NCBI GenBank assembly: GCA_015056085.1
Contig: SVHA01000001.1
Location: forward strand, 62,001 to 126,000
Direction: 5' to 3'
DNA length: 64,000 nucleotides
Source: Clostridiales bacterium
GTDB taxonomy: Bacteria > Bacillota > Clostridia > Christensenellales > Aristaeellaceae
Numbering within the stretch: the first letter of the stretch is position 1; each line of letters opens with the position of its first letter. Position numbers and translations under genes: made by a program. Below, piece after piece: positions 24,968 through 33,189 of this stretch. Under the pieces are notes generated by a model, which did no database searches, was not told where the DNA came from, and saw nothing but the letters and a program-made list of their open reading frames with translations.

Positions 24968-26440
24968 TCACCGGGAAGCTGCATCAGATTTCTGCGCAGC
25001 TTTTACACAATTCCAGTATACATCCATTTCCGATAAAGTCAAGCCCTTCAAGGCTTTTCCGTCCAAAATAATCGCATTTTCCATGGCTGTGAAGCGCCTG
25101 ATGAACTTTTCTGTGGCATTTTTCAGCGCTTCTTCTGCATCCAGGCCGCACAGGCGCACCACATTCACGCAGGCAAAGAGCAGATCGCCCAGCTCTTCAG
25201 CGGGGTCACGCTGCTGATTCAGTTCCTCCAGCACCTCCTGGGCTTCCTCCGTCACCTTGGGTAGCGCCTCCAGTGCCGTGTCCCAGTCAAAGCCCACCTG
25301 AGCCGCTTTCTTCTGCACCTTGGATGCCCGCATGAGCGCGGGCAGACCCTTCGAAACATCCGCCAGCACGGACGCCTGGGTGGTGAGACCCTTTTCCATC
25401 TTTTTGAGTCGCTCCCAGTTGTCGGAGACCTCTTCGGCGGTGGCACAGTGGTCGTCACCGAAAATGTGGGCGTGGCGATAGATCATCTTGGAGCAGATGG
25501 CGCTGGTGACGTCCTGAATGGCGAAAGTGCCGTGCGCCTTGCCCACAGCGGCGTGGAACACCACCTGCAAAAGCACGTCGCCCAGTTCGTCGGCGATATG
25601 ATCCGGGTCGCCTTCATCGATGGCGCCGCCCGTTTCGTAGGCTTCCTCGATGAGATACTTCTTGAGGGATTCGTGGGTCTGTTCCCGGTCCCAGGGGCAG
25701 CCACCCGGTCCACGGAGAATGTCAAGGATTTCCACCAGATCCTCAAAGCAGTAGCGGCGGCGGGCCTTCATGGGCGCAGCGGGGATATAAGCGCACACCG
25801 TGTGATCGTACACCTTCTGGCGATCCAGTTCCATCAGCGGAATCACCTTTGCTGCAGATTTCTTCTCCACAGCGGAAGGGAAGAAGACGATGGGCATTTC
25901 GTCATCGTAGAGGTCAGACAGCCACAGCTTGATGTCTCCCGCCAGCACGCCCTGCCAGATTTCCGTGATCATCACAGGCGTCCGGGGGTCGTGGGGGCTT
26001 CCGGCTGCCGTCATAGCGGGGAGGATGCGCAGGCTGCCCGCATGGGCAAAGTCCGGGGGAAGTTGGCTGAGCCGGGCGTCGCACAGTGTGACGCCGGGGA
26101 GAATGGTCACTTGCGCCCCCTTGGGCAGGGTAGATTGCAGCGCCTTGACGGATTCATCGCTGGCGGCGTCGATCACGCCATAGGTGACGGGGCCGCTGGT
26201 GGCTTCCTGCCACAGGCGTCGGGCCATTTCAGCGTGCATATCATCAAAGTCTTCGAACTGATCGTACAGGGCGTCGAAATCCGCAAATGCGTGTCCCTGC
26301 GCCATCAGATATTCAGCCACTGGGTGCCTCGCTGTGCGGAGAATCAGATTTTCTGCATTTTCCAGCGCCTTGATGGATTGCAGGGTCAGCAGCTCCTCGC
26401 TGCCCGGTCCCAGAGAGACCACGGTGATCATCGGTTTCAT
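24968..26440 (-). CDS. yabN: YabN-type protein: tetrapyrrole methylase-like domain fused to MazG
   Basis: 490 residues. The N-terminal about 220 residues have the SAM-dependent tetrapyrrole methylase fold (VSLGPGSEELLTLQSIKAL at the start). The rest is MazG nucleoside triphosphate pyrophosphohydrolase with two metal-binding helix pairs: EEAYETGGAI with ADELGDVLLQ, and EEAQEVLEEL with AEELGDLLFA, plus GGCPWDREQTHESLKKYL. MazG cleaves (d)NTPs to NMP and PPi and acts as housecleaning. The 4-base overlap (ATGA) with the upstream flippase gene shows coupling. Gene order matches B. subtilis yabM-yabN-yabO. Confidence 0.93.
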   Translation of the reverse strand: MKPMITVVSLGPGSEELLTLQSIKALENAENLILRTARHPVAEYLMAQGHAFADFDALYDQFEDFDDMHAEMARRLWQEATSGPVTYGVIDAASDESVKALQSTLPKGAQVTILPGVTLCDARLSQLPPDFAHAGSLRILPAMTAAGSPHDPRTPVMITEIWQGVLAGDIKLWLSDLYDDEMPIVFFPSAVEKKSAAKVIPLMELDRQKVYDHTVCAYIPAAPMKARRRYCFEDLVEILDILRGPGGCPWDREQTHESLKKYLIEEAYETGGAIDEGDPDHIADELGDVLLQVVFHAAVGKAHGTFAIQDVTSAICSKMIYRHAHIFGDDHCATAEEVSDNWERLKKMEKGLTTQASVLADVSKGLPALMRASKVQKKAAQVGFDWDTALEALPKVTEEAQEVLEELNQQRDPAEELGDLLFACVNVVRLCGLDAEEALKNATEKFIRRFTAMENAIILDGKALKGLTLSEMDVYWNCVKAAQKSDAASR

Positions 26441-28017
26441 GCGTTTGCGCCTTTCTTTCTGCGACGGAGGGAGCGCAGGTCATCAGGGGTAACGGCCTTG
26501 ACTTCCAGAGCAGCCGCCACAAACACAACCACGCCCACAGCGACTTCCACCAGGGTAATCAGCCGGTGCTGGGGCAGAATGTGCCGCATCAGCAGCACGA
26601 CGGCGCCCATGGCGGCGGTGGCGATGCCGGGCCGGACGATCCAGCCCATCCAGTTCATGCGCACCTTGCCGAACTTCAGCACAAAGTAGAGGTTGGGCAC
26701 CAGCGACACGGTATAGCACACAAGGGATGCGATGGGTGCGCCGTGGATGCCGATTTCAGGCGTGCCCACCAGAATATAATTCAGGGCGATTTTGCACACC
26801 ACGCCGGCAATCAGCGTGTACATGGGGATGCGCTGATAATTCAGTCCCTGCAGGATGCTGCTGGTGGCCTGCACCACCGTGAAGAGCACCACCGTCAGGC
26901 TGGATACGCTCAGCAGTTCGCTGGCGATGGTCAGATGCTCAGGGGAGAGGGTCTCAGCATAGAAGAAGGAGACGATTTCCCGGGAGAGAAAACTCATGCC
27001 GATAGAGCAGGGGAAGCCGATGAGGAACGCAAACCGAAGGCCGAGATCGCTCTGGCGGGCCACGGTGTCATAGTCATCCAGCGCCCTCGCAGCGGAAATG
27101 GCGGGTACCAGCGACATCGAAACCGCCAGCGCCAGGGCCGTGGGCACGTTGATCAGCCGGATGACCAGCCCGGAGAACAGACCGTACACAGGCCGGGCCT
27201 GCTCGATGGTCATGCCGGTGGAGAGCATCCGCTCAATGAGCATGGAGGAGTCGATGGTCTGGGACAGAGGCACGATGCAGGCGCTGATGGTGATGGGGAT
27301 GGAGATGAGCATCAGCTGCCTGGCAATGCCCTTGCCGGAGGATTCTTCTTCGGTGGACAACTGGGGAATCTGGCTGAATACATACCTGCGGCGCAGGTAC
27401 AGCATGATCATGTAAACAAGGGCGACAAACTCGACGATCGTGATGCCCAGCAATGCGCCGGCAGCACCGTGGGCGATGCTGATCTGGGCGCCGAAATAGG
27501 CCAGGGGGAGGGAAATAAACACCTTGCCCACCTGTTCGATCAACTGGCTGATGGCCGTGGGCACCATGTTTTGCTGCCCCTGCATGAAGCCTCGGAAGGC
27601 AGACAGCACGCACACCACCGCAACGCAGGGGGCGATCACCTGGAAGCCCAATTGTGCTTCCGGTTGATTGACATGATCCGCCAGCAGAGGGCTGCCGCAG
27701 AGCATCAGCAGCGTGCAGATGCAGCCCAGCGCCGTCAGCAGGCACAGGGCAATGCGGAAGATCTTCTTGGCACTGCGGGGGTCATCGTGGGCAAGGGCAT
27801 GGGAAACCATGCGGCTCACCGCCACAGGCAGACCCGCAGAGGAAATTGTCAGAAGCAGATTATAAGTAGGAAAGACCGCCTGGAACACGCCCAGACCATC
27901 TGCGCCGATGATCCATGTCAGCGGAATGCTGAACAGGACGCCCACCAGCTTGCAGATGATCCCGGCCAGTCCCAGCACGGTCATACCGGCTACAATGGAT
28001 TTCGATTGCTTTCCCAT
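26437..28017 (-). CDS. yabM: MOP-family flippase (SpoVB/YabM-like)
   Basis: Polytopic membrane protein, 526 residues with about 14 hydrophobic segments, of the polysaccharide-export/MurJ-SpoVB superfamily. N-terminal features: GLAGIICKLVGVLFSIPL, then GLGVFQAVFPTYNLLLTIS and GLPVAVSRMVSHA. Relatives move lipid-linked cell-wall or cortex precursors. YabM of B. subtilis is the positional match (after spoVT, before yabN), while SpoVB is a close relative, so the exact name rests on synteny. It has its own promoter at 28050-28077. Confidence 0.88.
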   Translation of the reverse strand: MGKQSKSIVAGMTVLGLAGIICKLVGVLFSIPLTWIIGADGLGVFQAVFPTYNLLLTISSAGLPVAVSRMVSHALAHDDPRSAKKIFRIALCLLTALGCICTLLMLCGSPLLADHVNQPEAQLGFQVIAPCVAVVCVLSAFRGFMQGQQNMVPTAISQLIEQVGKVFISLPLAYFGAQISIAHGAAGALLGITIVEFVALVYMIMLYLRRRYVFSQIPQLSTEEESSGKGIARQLMLISIPITISACIVPLSQTIDSSMLIERMLSTGMTIEQARPVYGLFSGLVIRLINVPTALALAVSMSLVPAISAARALDDYDTVARQSDLGLRFAFLIGFPCSIGMSFLSREIVSFFYAETLSPEHLTIASELLSVSSLTVVLFTVVQATSSILQGLNYQRIPMYTLIAGVVCKIALNYILVGTPEIGIHGAPIASLVCYTVSLVPNLYFVLKFGKVRMNWMGWIVRPGIATAAMGAVVLLMRHILPQHRLITLVEVAVGVVVFVAAALEVKAVTPDDLRSLRRRKKGANA

Positions 28018-28049
28018 AGTACATCCTCACTTCTATTGTGTCACCTTCC

Positions 28050-28077
28050 ATTATACGCCTTCTTTGCCTTTTTGCAA
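28050..28077 (-). promoter_or_regulatory. promoter for yabM-yabN
   Basis: On the minus strand TTGCAA (28072-28077), 16-base spacer, TATAAT (28050-28055), 33 bases before the yabM start codon. Confidence 0.75.
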
Positions 28078-28083
28078 TACCTT

Positions 28084-28641
28084 TTACTGTTCCATCTGAC
28101 GGCCCACGATGCCGGCGGCGGTTTCTGCCACCTTCAGTTCCGTGTCGCCCATGCGGGTGCCCTGTTCACGGGAAAGCAGCAGTACGGCGCCGATGGCCTC
28201 GCCGTCAGCAATGATGGGAGACACCACCTGGGCGGTGTAGTTTTGTCCGTTGTCTTCCTCGGTGGTGACGGCCACGGTGCGTCCGCCGGCCTGGCGGTTG
28301 ATGGCCACCGTCTGGCGTGCGGCAATGGCGGACTCAATGTCGTGGGAAATGGGCTTGTCCCACAGTTCCTTGCGGCTCACGCCGCTGGCAGCCACCACCT
28401 GATCCCTGTCCACAATGCAGGCGATATGCCCCAGAGAGCGGAACAGCGACTCGGTGTAATCCTTGGCGAAGGAAGACATTTCTCCGATGGGGGAGTACTT
28501 CTTGAGGATGACTTCGCCGTCCCTGTCTGTGTAAATTTCCAGCGGGTCGCCTTCCCGAATGCGCAGGGTGCGGCGGATTTCCTTGGGGATGACGATGCGT
28601 CCCAGTTCGTCGATGCGGCGGACGATGCCTGTTGCTCGCAT
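28084..28641 (-). CDS. spoVT: stage V sporulation protein T
   Basis: Forespore transcription regulator, 185 residues. The N-terminal AbrB-type swapped-hairpin DNA-binding domain is residues 1-50 (GIVRRIDELGRIVIPKEIRR), and the C-terminal GAF-like domain is about 53-185. SpoVT modulates sigma-G genes in Bacillus and Clostridium, so the host probably forms endospores. The start at 28641 follows GGGAGG; the open frame before it is non-coding. A sigma-G-like promoter is visible upstream. Confidence 0.95.
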   Translation of the reverse strand: MRATGIVRRIDELGRIVIPKEIRRTLRIREGDPLEIYTDRDGEVILKKYSPIGEMSSFAKDYTESLFRSLGHIACIVDRDQVVAASGVSRKELWDKPISHDIESAIAARQTVAINRQAGGRTVAVTTEEDNGQNYTAQVVSPIIADGEAIGAVLLLSREQGTRMGDTELKVAETAAGIVGRQMEQ

Positions 28642-28674
28642 GAAAATGACCTCCCGATTTTTGAATTTCGACCT

Positions 28675-28705
28675 TAGTATGGTTTTCGGGAGGCAGAATA
28701 TCTCA
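28675..28705 (-). promoter_or_regulatory. possible sigma-G promoter of spoVT
   Basis: On the minus strand CATACTA (28675-28681) matches the sigma-G -10 consensus. TGAGATA sits 17 bases upstream and is a fair match to the -35 TGAATA. spoVT is sigma-G dependent in B. subtilis. No TATAAT-type site competes here. Confidence 0.5.
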
Positions 28706-28849
28706 TAAATTGCATGGAAAGTGATGGAAGAAGGCGTCTTAGTCAGTAAAATCATCTCTGTCAACAGAAAAAATGGCCGTATCTTGTGGCAAAATCACCC
28801 CGATTCGTCGAAAAAACACAATCAGTACAATTTTGGGCACGAAATACGC

Positions 28850-28878
28850 TTGACAATTCCTTTGTGCGGTGCTAAACT
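28850..28878 (+). promoter_or_regulatory. sigma-A promoter of the leader-paaK operon
   Basis: TTGACA at 28850-28855 and TAAACT at 28873-28878, 17 bases apart. Transcription from about 28885 gives a 375-base leader before paaK. Confidence 0.82.
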
Positions 28879-28955
28879 TGCGACAATCGATTCTGGATAC
28901 AATCTTGAAAGCAAGATGATCTTCCGGAAAATGTTTGAACAGGGAGGTGCGGGAA

Positions 28956-29117
28956 ATGAAGGCGATGCTGAGTCGTATTTGTGGAATGTCCCGCAACCAC
29001 TCTGCCCATACCATGAATCTGTTTGCCATGATGGAAGTGCGATTTTATGCGTACTTCTATTTTTACTTTTTTGGCTTTTTTGCAAACAGGACGCAAAGGA
29101 AACCTGCACTTGCCTGA
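28956..29117 (+). CDS. Phe/Tyr-rich attenuation leader peptide
   Basis: Short gene of 53 codons with GGGAGGTGC 6-14 bases before its ATG. Codons at 29043-29081 read FYAYFYFYFFGFF: seven Phe and four Tyr in 13 residues. The rest is unremarkable (MKAMLSRICGMSRNHSAHTM at the start, RTQRKPALA at the end). The hydrophobic aromatic run could be mistaken for a membrane helix, but the position is that of a leader peptide: a strong promoter just upstream, then an antiterminator segment within its last codons and a terminator 37 bases after its stop. I infer that ribosome stalling at Phe/Tyr codons controls read-through into the phenylacetate-CoA ligase gene. Confidence 0.82.
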   Translation: MKAMLSRICGMSRNHSAHTMNLFAMMEVRFYAYFYFYFFGFFANRTQRKPALA

Positions 29118-29185
29118 ACGTGACCTCAAGGTTGCGAGATTGTGAACACAAGCGCGGTTCCCTTTGCGGGGAGCCGCTCTTTTTG
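29092..29185 (+). promoter_or_regulatory. transcription attenuator: competing antiterminator and terminator stems
   Basis: Terminator: 29154-29162 pairs with 29169-29177 (9 bp, one G-U), followed by TCTTTTTG. Antiterminator: CGCAAAGGAAACC at 29092-29104 can pair with GGTTCCCTTTGCG at 29156-29168 (12 of 13 pairs), which removes the whole 5-prime arm of the terminator. The antiterminator's first strand starts 10 bases after the last Phe codon and lies inside the leader gene. A ribosome stalled on Phe/Tyr codons leaves it free (read-through), while a ribosome at the stop codon (29115-29117) covers it (termination). A weak 5-bp protector helix (29101-29105 with 29129-29133) is also possible. Confidence 0.82.
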
Positions 29186-29260
29186 TGGCTGCTGCCCTTG
29201 ACAGGCCGGCGGCAGGAGTACGCTGCAAGAGGGAGACATTACAAAACGGAGGGATCGACC

Positions 29261-30568
29261 ATGGAGAAGCGATATTACCAGCCCGAGATCGAAACCATGC
29301 CGGTGGCTGAGTTGCAAAAACTGCAGTCCGAAAAGCTGGTCAAGCAGGTCCGGCACGTTTACGACAACGTTCCTTACTATCGCCAGAAGATGGACGAGAA
29401 GGGCGTCAAGCCGGAGGACATCAAGGGTATCGAGGACCTGCACAAGCTGCCAACGATTACCAAAGGCGACCTGCGGGAAACCTATCCCTACGGTATGCTG
29501 GCCGTTCCCCTGGAAGATTGCGTGCGCATCCAGTCCACTTCCGGCACCACCGGCAAGCGGGTGATCGCCTACTACACCCAGAAAGACGTGGAACTGTGGG
29601 AAGACTGCTGCGCCAGAGCGCTGGTGGCAGTGGGCGCAACGAAAAAGGACGTCTGCCAGGTGGCGTACGGCTATGGCCTGTTCACCGGCGGCCCTGGCCT
29701 CAACGGCGGCTCCCACAAGGTGGGCTGCCTGACGCTCCCCATGTCCTCGGGCAACACCGAGCGGCAGATCCAGTTCATTCAGGACCTGCAGGCCACCATC
29801 CTTTGCTGCACTCCCTCCTATGCAGCCTACATCGGGGAAACGATGAAGGAAATGGGCATCAAACCAGAGGACAACACCCTCAAGGCCGGTATCTTCGGCG
29901 CAGAGCCCTGGACCGAAGAGATGCGCCGGGACATCGAAAAGTCCCTGGGCATCAAGGCCTACGACATCTACGGCCTGACGGAAACCTCCGGCCCCGGCGT
30001 TTCCTTCGAATGTGAAGCCCAAACGGGAATGCACATCTGCGAGGATCACTTCCTGGCAGAGATCATCGACCCGGACACCGAAGAGGTGCTGCCTCTTGGC
30101 AGCGTGGGCGAACTGGTCTTCACCAGCCTGGACAAGGAAGCCTTCCCGCTGCTTCGGTACCGCACCCGTGATATCTGCCGCCTGACCCGTGAGCCCTGCC
30201 CCTGCGGCAGAACGCACGTGAAAATGTGCAAGCCCATGGGCCGCAGCGATGATATGCTCATCATCCGCGGCGTGAACGTGTTCCCCTCCCAGATTGAAAC
30301 GGTGCTGATCAACGAGGGCTATTCCCCCAACTATCAGATCATCGTGGATCGTGTGAGCAACAACGATACCATTGACGTCAACGTGGAACTTTCTCCCGAA
30401 CAGTTCCACGATACCATCAAGGAAATCGCCAAGCTGGAAAAGAATCTGGAAGCGGCGCTGCGTACTATGCTGGGCATCGGCCCCAAAGTGCATCTGGTGG
30501 CTCCCAAGACCATCGCCCGCAGCGAAGGCAAGGCCAAGCGCGTCATCGACAACCGCAAGCTCCACTGA
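29261..30568 (+). CDS. paaK: phenylacetate-CoA ligase
   Basis: AMP-forming arylacetate-CoA ligase of the PaaK family, 435 residues, the standard length. The P-loop is STSGTTGKR at 92-100. Also seen are YDIYGLTETSGPG, the hinge region YRTRDICRLT and the C-terminal lysine region ARSEGKAKRVID. A CPCGRTH motif fits the family. In anaerobes such enzymes, usually beside an ACT protein, activate phenylacetate or indoleacetate in linkage with arylpyruvate:ferredoxin oxidoreductases, either in breakdown or in reductive synthesis of Phe/Trp. The start at 29261 follows GGAGG by 8 bases. The Phe/Tyr attenuator upstream favours a role in making aromatic amino acids. Confidence 0.93.
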   Translation: MEKRYYQPEIETMPVAELQKLQSEKLVKQVRHVYDNVPYYRQKMDEKGVKPEDIKGIEDLHKLPTITKGDLRETYPYGMLAVPLEDCVRIQSTSGTTGKRVIAYYTQKDVELWEDCCARALVAVGATKKDVCQVAYGYGLFTGGPGLNGGSHKVGCLTLPMSSGNTERQIQFIQDLQATILCCTPSYAAYIGETMKEMGIKPEDNTLKAGIFGAEPWTEEMRRDIEKSLGIKAYDIYGLTETSGPGVSFECEAQTGMHICEDHFLAEIIDPDTEEVLPLGSVGELVFTSLDKEAFPLLRYRTRDICRLTREPCPCGRTHVKMCKPMGRSDDMLIIRGVNVFPSQIETVLINEGYSPNYQIIVDRVSNNDTIDVNVELSPEQFHDTIKEIAKLEKNLEAALRTMLGIGPKVHLVAPKTIARSEGKAKRVIDNRKLH

Positions 30569-30617
30569 TTTTCTCAAGCGTTGCCTGAACGACCCGCTTT
30601 AAGGAAGGAGAATCCTC

Positions 30618-31049
30618 ATGTCAATCCATCAGCTGAACGTATTCGTGGAAAATCAGCAGGGTAAACTCTCCGCCATCACCAATCTTCTGAGCGATAACAA
30701 TATCGACCTCAAGACTCTCGTGCTGGCTGATGCTTCCGACTACGGCGTGCTTCGCCTGATTGTTTCCGATCCCGACAAGGCCATCAGTGTTCTGACCCAG
30801 AATGGTCTGATCGCCTCCAAGATCAAGATCACCCTGGCCCGCATCAAGCATCAGCAGGGCGGCCTCTCCTCGGTGCTCAAACTCATGGACCAGCATGGCA
30901 TCGACCTGTCCTATGTTTACGCCTTTGTGGCTACCGGCGGCCAGGAAGCCTTCGCCGCCATGCGATTTGACGATGCGGACAAGGACAAAGCCCTGCAGGT
31001 CCTCAAGGATAACAACATCGACCTGCTCAATGATATCTCGGAACTGTAA
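30618..31049 (+). CDS. ACT-domain amino-acid-sensing protein
   Basis: 143 residues made of two ACT domains: one begins INQLNVFVE-like (IHQLNVFVENQQGKLSAITN), the second is ITLARIKHQQGGLSSVLKLM. Stand-alone double-ACT proteins are habitual neighbours of paaK in anaerobes and are thought to bind aromatic amino acids and regulate the ligase or oxidoreductase. AAGGAAGGAG precedes the ATG. It lies 49 bases after paaK with no terminator between, so it is under the same attenuator. Confidence 0.92.
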   Translation: MSIHQLNVFVENQQGKLSAITNLLSDNNIDLKTLVLADASDYGVLRLIVSDPDKAISVLTQNGLIASKIKITLARIKHQQGGLSSVLKLMDQHGIDLSYVYAFVATGGQEAFAAMRFDDADKDKALQVLKDNNIDLLNDISEL

Positions 31050-31191
31050 CGCAAGGGAATCCCATTACTTATGTACGCAAGGGACCTTACATTCCTGTGA
31101 ACGAAGACCGTGACGCCATTGCCGCCTTCTCCAGCGAGCAGAATGCACTCGTTCCCTTAACAAATAAAAAACACAAAAAGGAGAAATCACC

Positions 31192-32163
31192 ATGAAGTCC
31201 ACTATCAAGAAGATCATCGCCCTGGTTCTCGCCGCTGTGACCCTTCTGTCTCTGACCGCTTGCGCCACCCCTGAAAAGGAAGACGGCACCTACTCTGTCG
31301 GTATCGTTCAGCTGATGCAGCACGTTGCGCTGGATCAGGCCACCAAGGGCTTCCAGGACGCCCTCACCGCCAAGCTGGGCGACAAGGTCACCTTCGATGT
31401 TCAGCTGGCCTCCGGTGAGCAGACCAACTGCACCACCATCGTCACCAAGTTCATCAACGACAAGGTGGATCTGATCATGGCCAACGCCACCCCCGCCGTC
31501 ATCGCTGCCAAGGAAGCCACTTCCACCATCCCGATCGTCGGCACCTCCGTCACCGACTATGTGGCCAAGGAAGCTGCCATCGTCGCCTCCAATGAGGCTC
31601 CCGGCGGCAACGTCACCGGCTACTCCGACCTGAGCGACATCGCTGCCCACGTGGATCTGAGCAAGAAGCTCTGCCCCGAAGCCAAGACCGTCGCCATCGT
31701 GTACTGCTCCGCCGAGCCCAACTCCGTCATTCAGGGCAATCAGGCTGAAAAACTCTTCGCCGAAGCCGGCTTCACCACCGTCACCCTGACCGCCAGCGAC
31801 GTGACCACCATCGCCAGCGTTGTCAACTCCGCCTGCTCTCAGGCTGACATGATCTACATCCCCACCGACAACCTGTTCGCTGAGAACATGGAAGCCGTCA
31901 AGAACATCGCAGAGCCTGCCAAGGTCCCCGTGATTTGCGGCGAAGGCGGCATGGTGCAGTCCGGCGGTACCGCCACTGTTTCCATCGACTACTACACCCT
32001 GGGCTTCCGTGCCGGTGAAATGGCCTACTCCATCATGGTGGAAGGCGCTGATCCCGCCAAGACCCCCATTGGCTTCATGACTGCTGATGACATGGAACTG
32101 GTCGTGAACGAGGAGAACATGGCGGCTCTGGGCCTGACTGTTCCCGAAGACATGAAGAAGTAA
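31192..32163 (+). CDS. ABC transporter substrate-binding lipoprotein (TrpX-like)
   Basis: 323-residue lipoprotein. Signal MKSTIKKIIA... ends in the lipobox LTAC with Cys24. The fold is the ABC_sub_bind/DUF534 family (PF04392), with VGIVQLMQHVALDQATKGF at the start and IPTDNLFAENMEAVKN later. Members near aromatic genes are annotated as tryptophan/tyrosine transport (TrpX). The ligand cannot be read from the sequence, but linkage to paaK-ACT suggests an aromatic amino acid or aryl acid. AAAAAGGAG lies before the ATG. A strong hairpin follows it. Confidence 0.88.
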   Translation: MKSTIKKIIALVLAAVTLLSLTACATPEKEDGTYSVGIVQLMQHVALDQATKGFQDALTAKLGDKVTFDVQLASGEQTNCTTIVTKFINDKVDLIMANATPAVIAAKEATSTIPIVGTSVTDYVAKEAAIVASNEAPGGNVTGYSDLSDIAAHVDLSKKLCPEAKTVAIVYCSAEPNSVIQGNQAEKLFAEAGFTTVTLTASDVTTIASVVNSACSQADMIYIPTDNLFAENMEAVKNIAEPAKVPVICGEGGMVQSGGTATVSIDYYTLGFRAGEMAYSIMVEGADPAKTPIGFMTADDMELVVNEENMAALGLTVPEDMKK

Positions 32164-32182
32164 TCCCATCAAACAAAATGAA

Positions 32183-32225
32183 AGCAGCACCGTGCGGGAC
32201 TTTGCGGTCCCGTCTGGTGTGCTGT
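32183..32225 (+). other. hairpin between binding-protein and permease genes
   Basis: GCAGCACC...GCGGGAC pairs with GTCCCGT...GGTGTGCTGT around a TTTGCG loop; no T tract follows. Such stems after binding-protein genes often protect the upstream mRNA, giving more binding protein than permease. Confidence 0.6.
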
Positions 32226-32277
32226 ATCCGACCGGGTATTTCGGGCGGATATCATCACCACGGAGGTGTTTCCGACC

Positions 32278-33189
32278 ATGTTTCTGACCCAAATGCTGAA
32301 CATGATGCCTGACGCTGTGGCGCAGGGATTGATCTGGGGCATTATGGCCCTGGGGCTGTACATCACCTATAAGGTGCTGGATTATTCCGACCTGACGGTG
32401 GACGGCTCCATCGTCACCGGCGGCGCTGTGGCAGCCCTGCTGATTTTGAACGGCGTGCCTATGCCCATTGCCATCGCTGCAGCCTTTGCTGCCGGTGCGC
32501 TGGCGGGCCTTGTGACGGGCCTTTTGCATACACGCCTGGGCATCCCGCCCATTCTGTCGGGCATCCTGACGCAGCTGGGACTGTACTCCATCAACCTGCA
32601 CATCATGGGCAAGTCCATGCTGGCTGTCAGCGTGGACAAGTATCCCTTGCTGGTGTCTGTCCGCAATCAGGGGCAGTCCTGCCTGGTGGCTCTGGCCTTT
32701 GTGGTGGTCATCATCGGGCTGATGTACTGGTTCTTCGGCACAGAACTCGGCTGCGCCGTGCGTGCCACCGGCGCCAATGCCGCCATGAGCCGTGCCCAGG
32801 GCATTGACACCAATAACACCAAACTGCTGGGGCTGGTGCTGGGCAACGGCCTGGTGGGCATCAGCGGTGCGCTGTACACCCAGTATCTGGGCAGCGTGAC
32901 GGTGAACATGGGCCGAGGTGCCATTGTGATCGGTCTGGCGGCTGTCATCATCGGTGACGTCCTCTTCGGCAGGCTGTTCTCAAACTTTGCGCTGAAACTT
33001 CTCTCCGTCGTCATCGGCGCCATTCTCTATTATGTGGTGATTGCCCTGGTGATTCAGCTGGGCCTGAACACCGACGACCTGAAGCTGTTCTCCGCTGCCT
33101 TCGTGGCAGTGTTCCTGGCCATTCCTCATCTGAAGGAACTGCACCATGCCCATCATAAGAAGAAGGGAGGTTCCGTCCGCCATGCTTGA
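32278..33189 (+). CDS. ABC transporter permease (TrpY-like)
   Basis: 303 residues, hydrophobic throughout, of the BPD_transp_2 family (PF02653) that includes LivH/RbsC-type permeases. It begins with GLIWGIMALGLYITYKVLDY, followed by DLTVDGSIVTGGAVAALLI, and has an EAA-like loop around RAQGIDTNNTKLLGLVLGNG. GGAGGTG lies 9 bases upstream of the ATG at 32278; an in-frame GTG at 32266 overlaps this site. It overlaps the ATPase gene by 8 bases. Confidence 0.92.
   Translation: MFLTQMLNMMPDAVAQGLIWGIMALGLYITYKVLDYSDLTVDGSIVTGGAVAALLILNGVPMPIAIAAAFAAGALAGLVTGLLHTRLGIPPILSGILTQLGLYSINLHIMGKSMLAVSVDKYPLLVSVRNQGQSCLVALAFVVVIIGLMYWFFGTELGCAVRATGANAAMSRAQGIDTNNTKLLGLVLGNGLVGISGALYTQYLGSVTVNMGRGAIVIGLAAVIIGDVLFGRLFSNFALKLLSVVIGAILYYVVIALVIQLGLNTDDLKLFSAAFVAVFLAIPHLKELHHAHHKKKGGSVRHA

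Noticed and set aside
28956-29117. Leader gene read as a real small membrane protein
   Set aside because: The aromatic run could span a membrane, but the competing RNA stems and their spacing fit an attenuator much better. Not fully excluded.
28721-29260. N-terminal extension of the phenylacetate-CoA ligase
   Set aside because: The family begins at MEKRYYQPEIE; the extension crosses the promoter, leader gene and terminator in another frame.
31075-31191. Possible gene remnant (frame reading VRKGPYIPVNEDRDAIAAFS)
   Set aside because: No start codon or ribosome site and no recognised family; too short to support.
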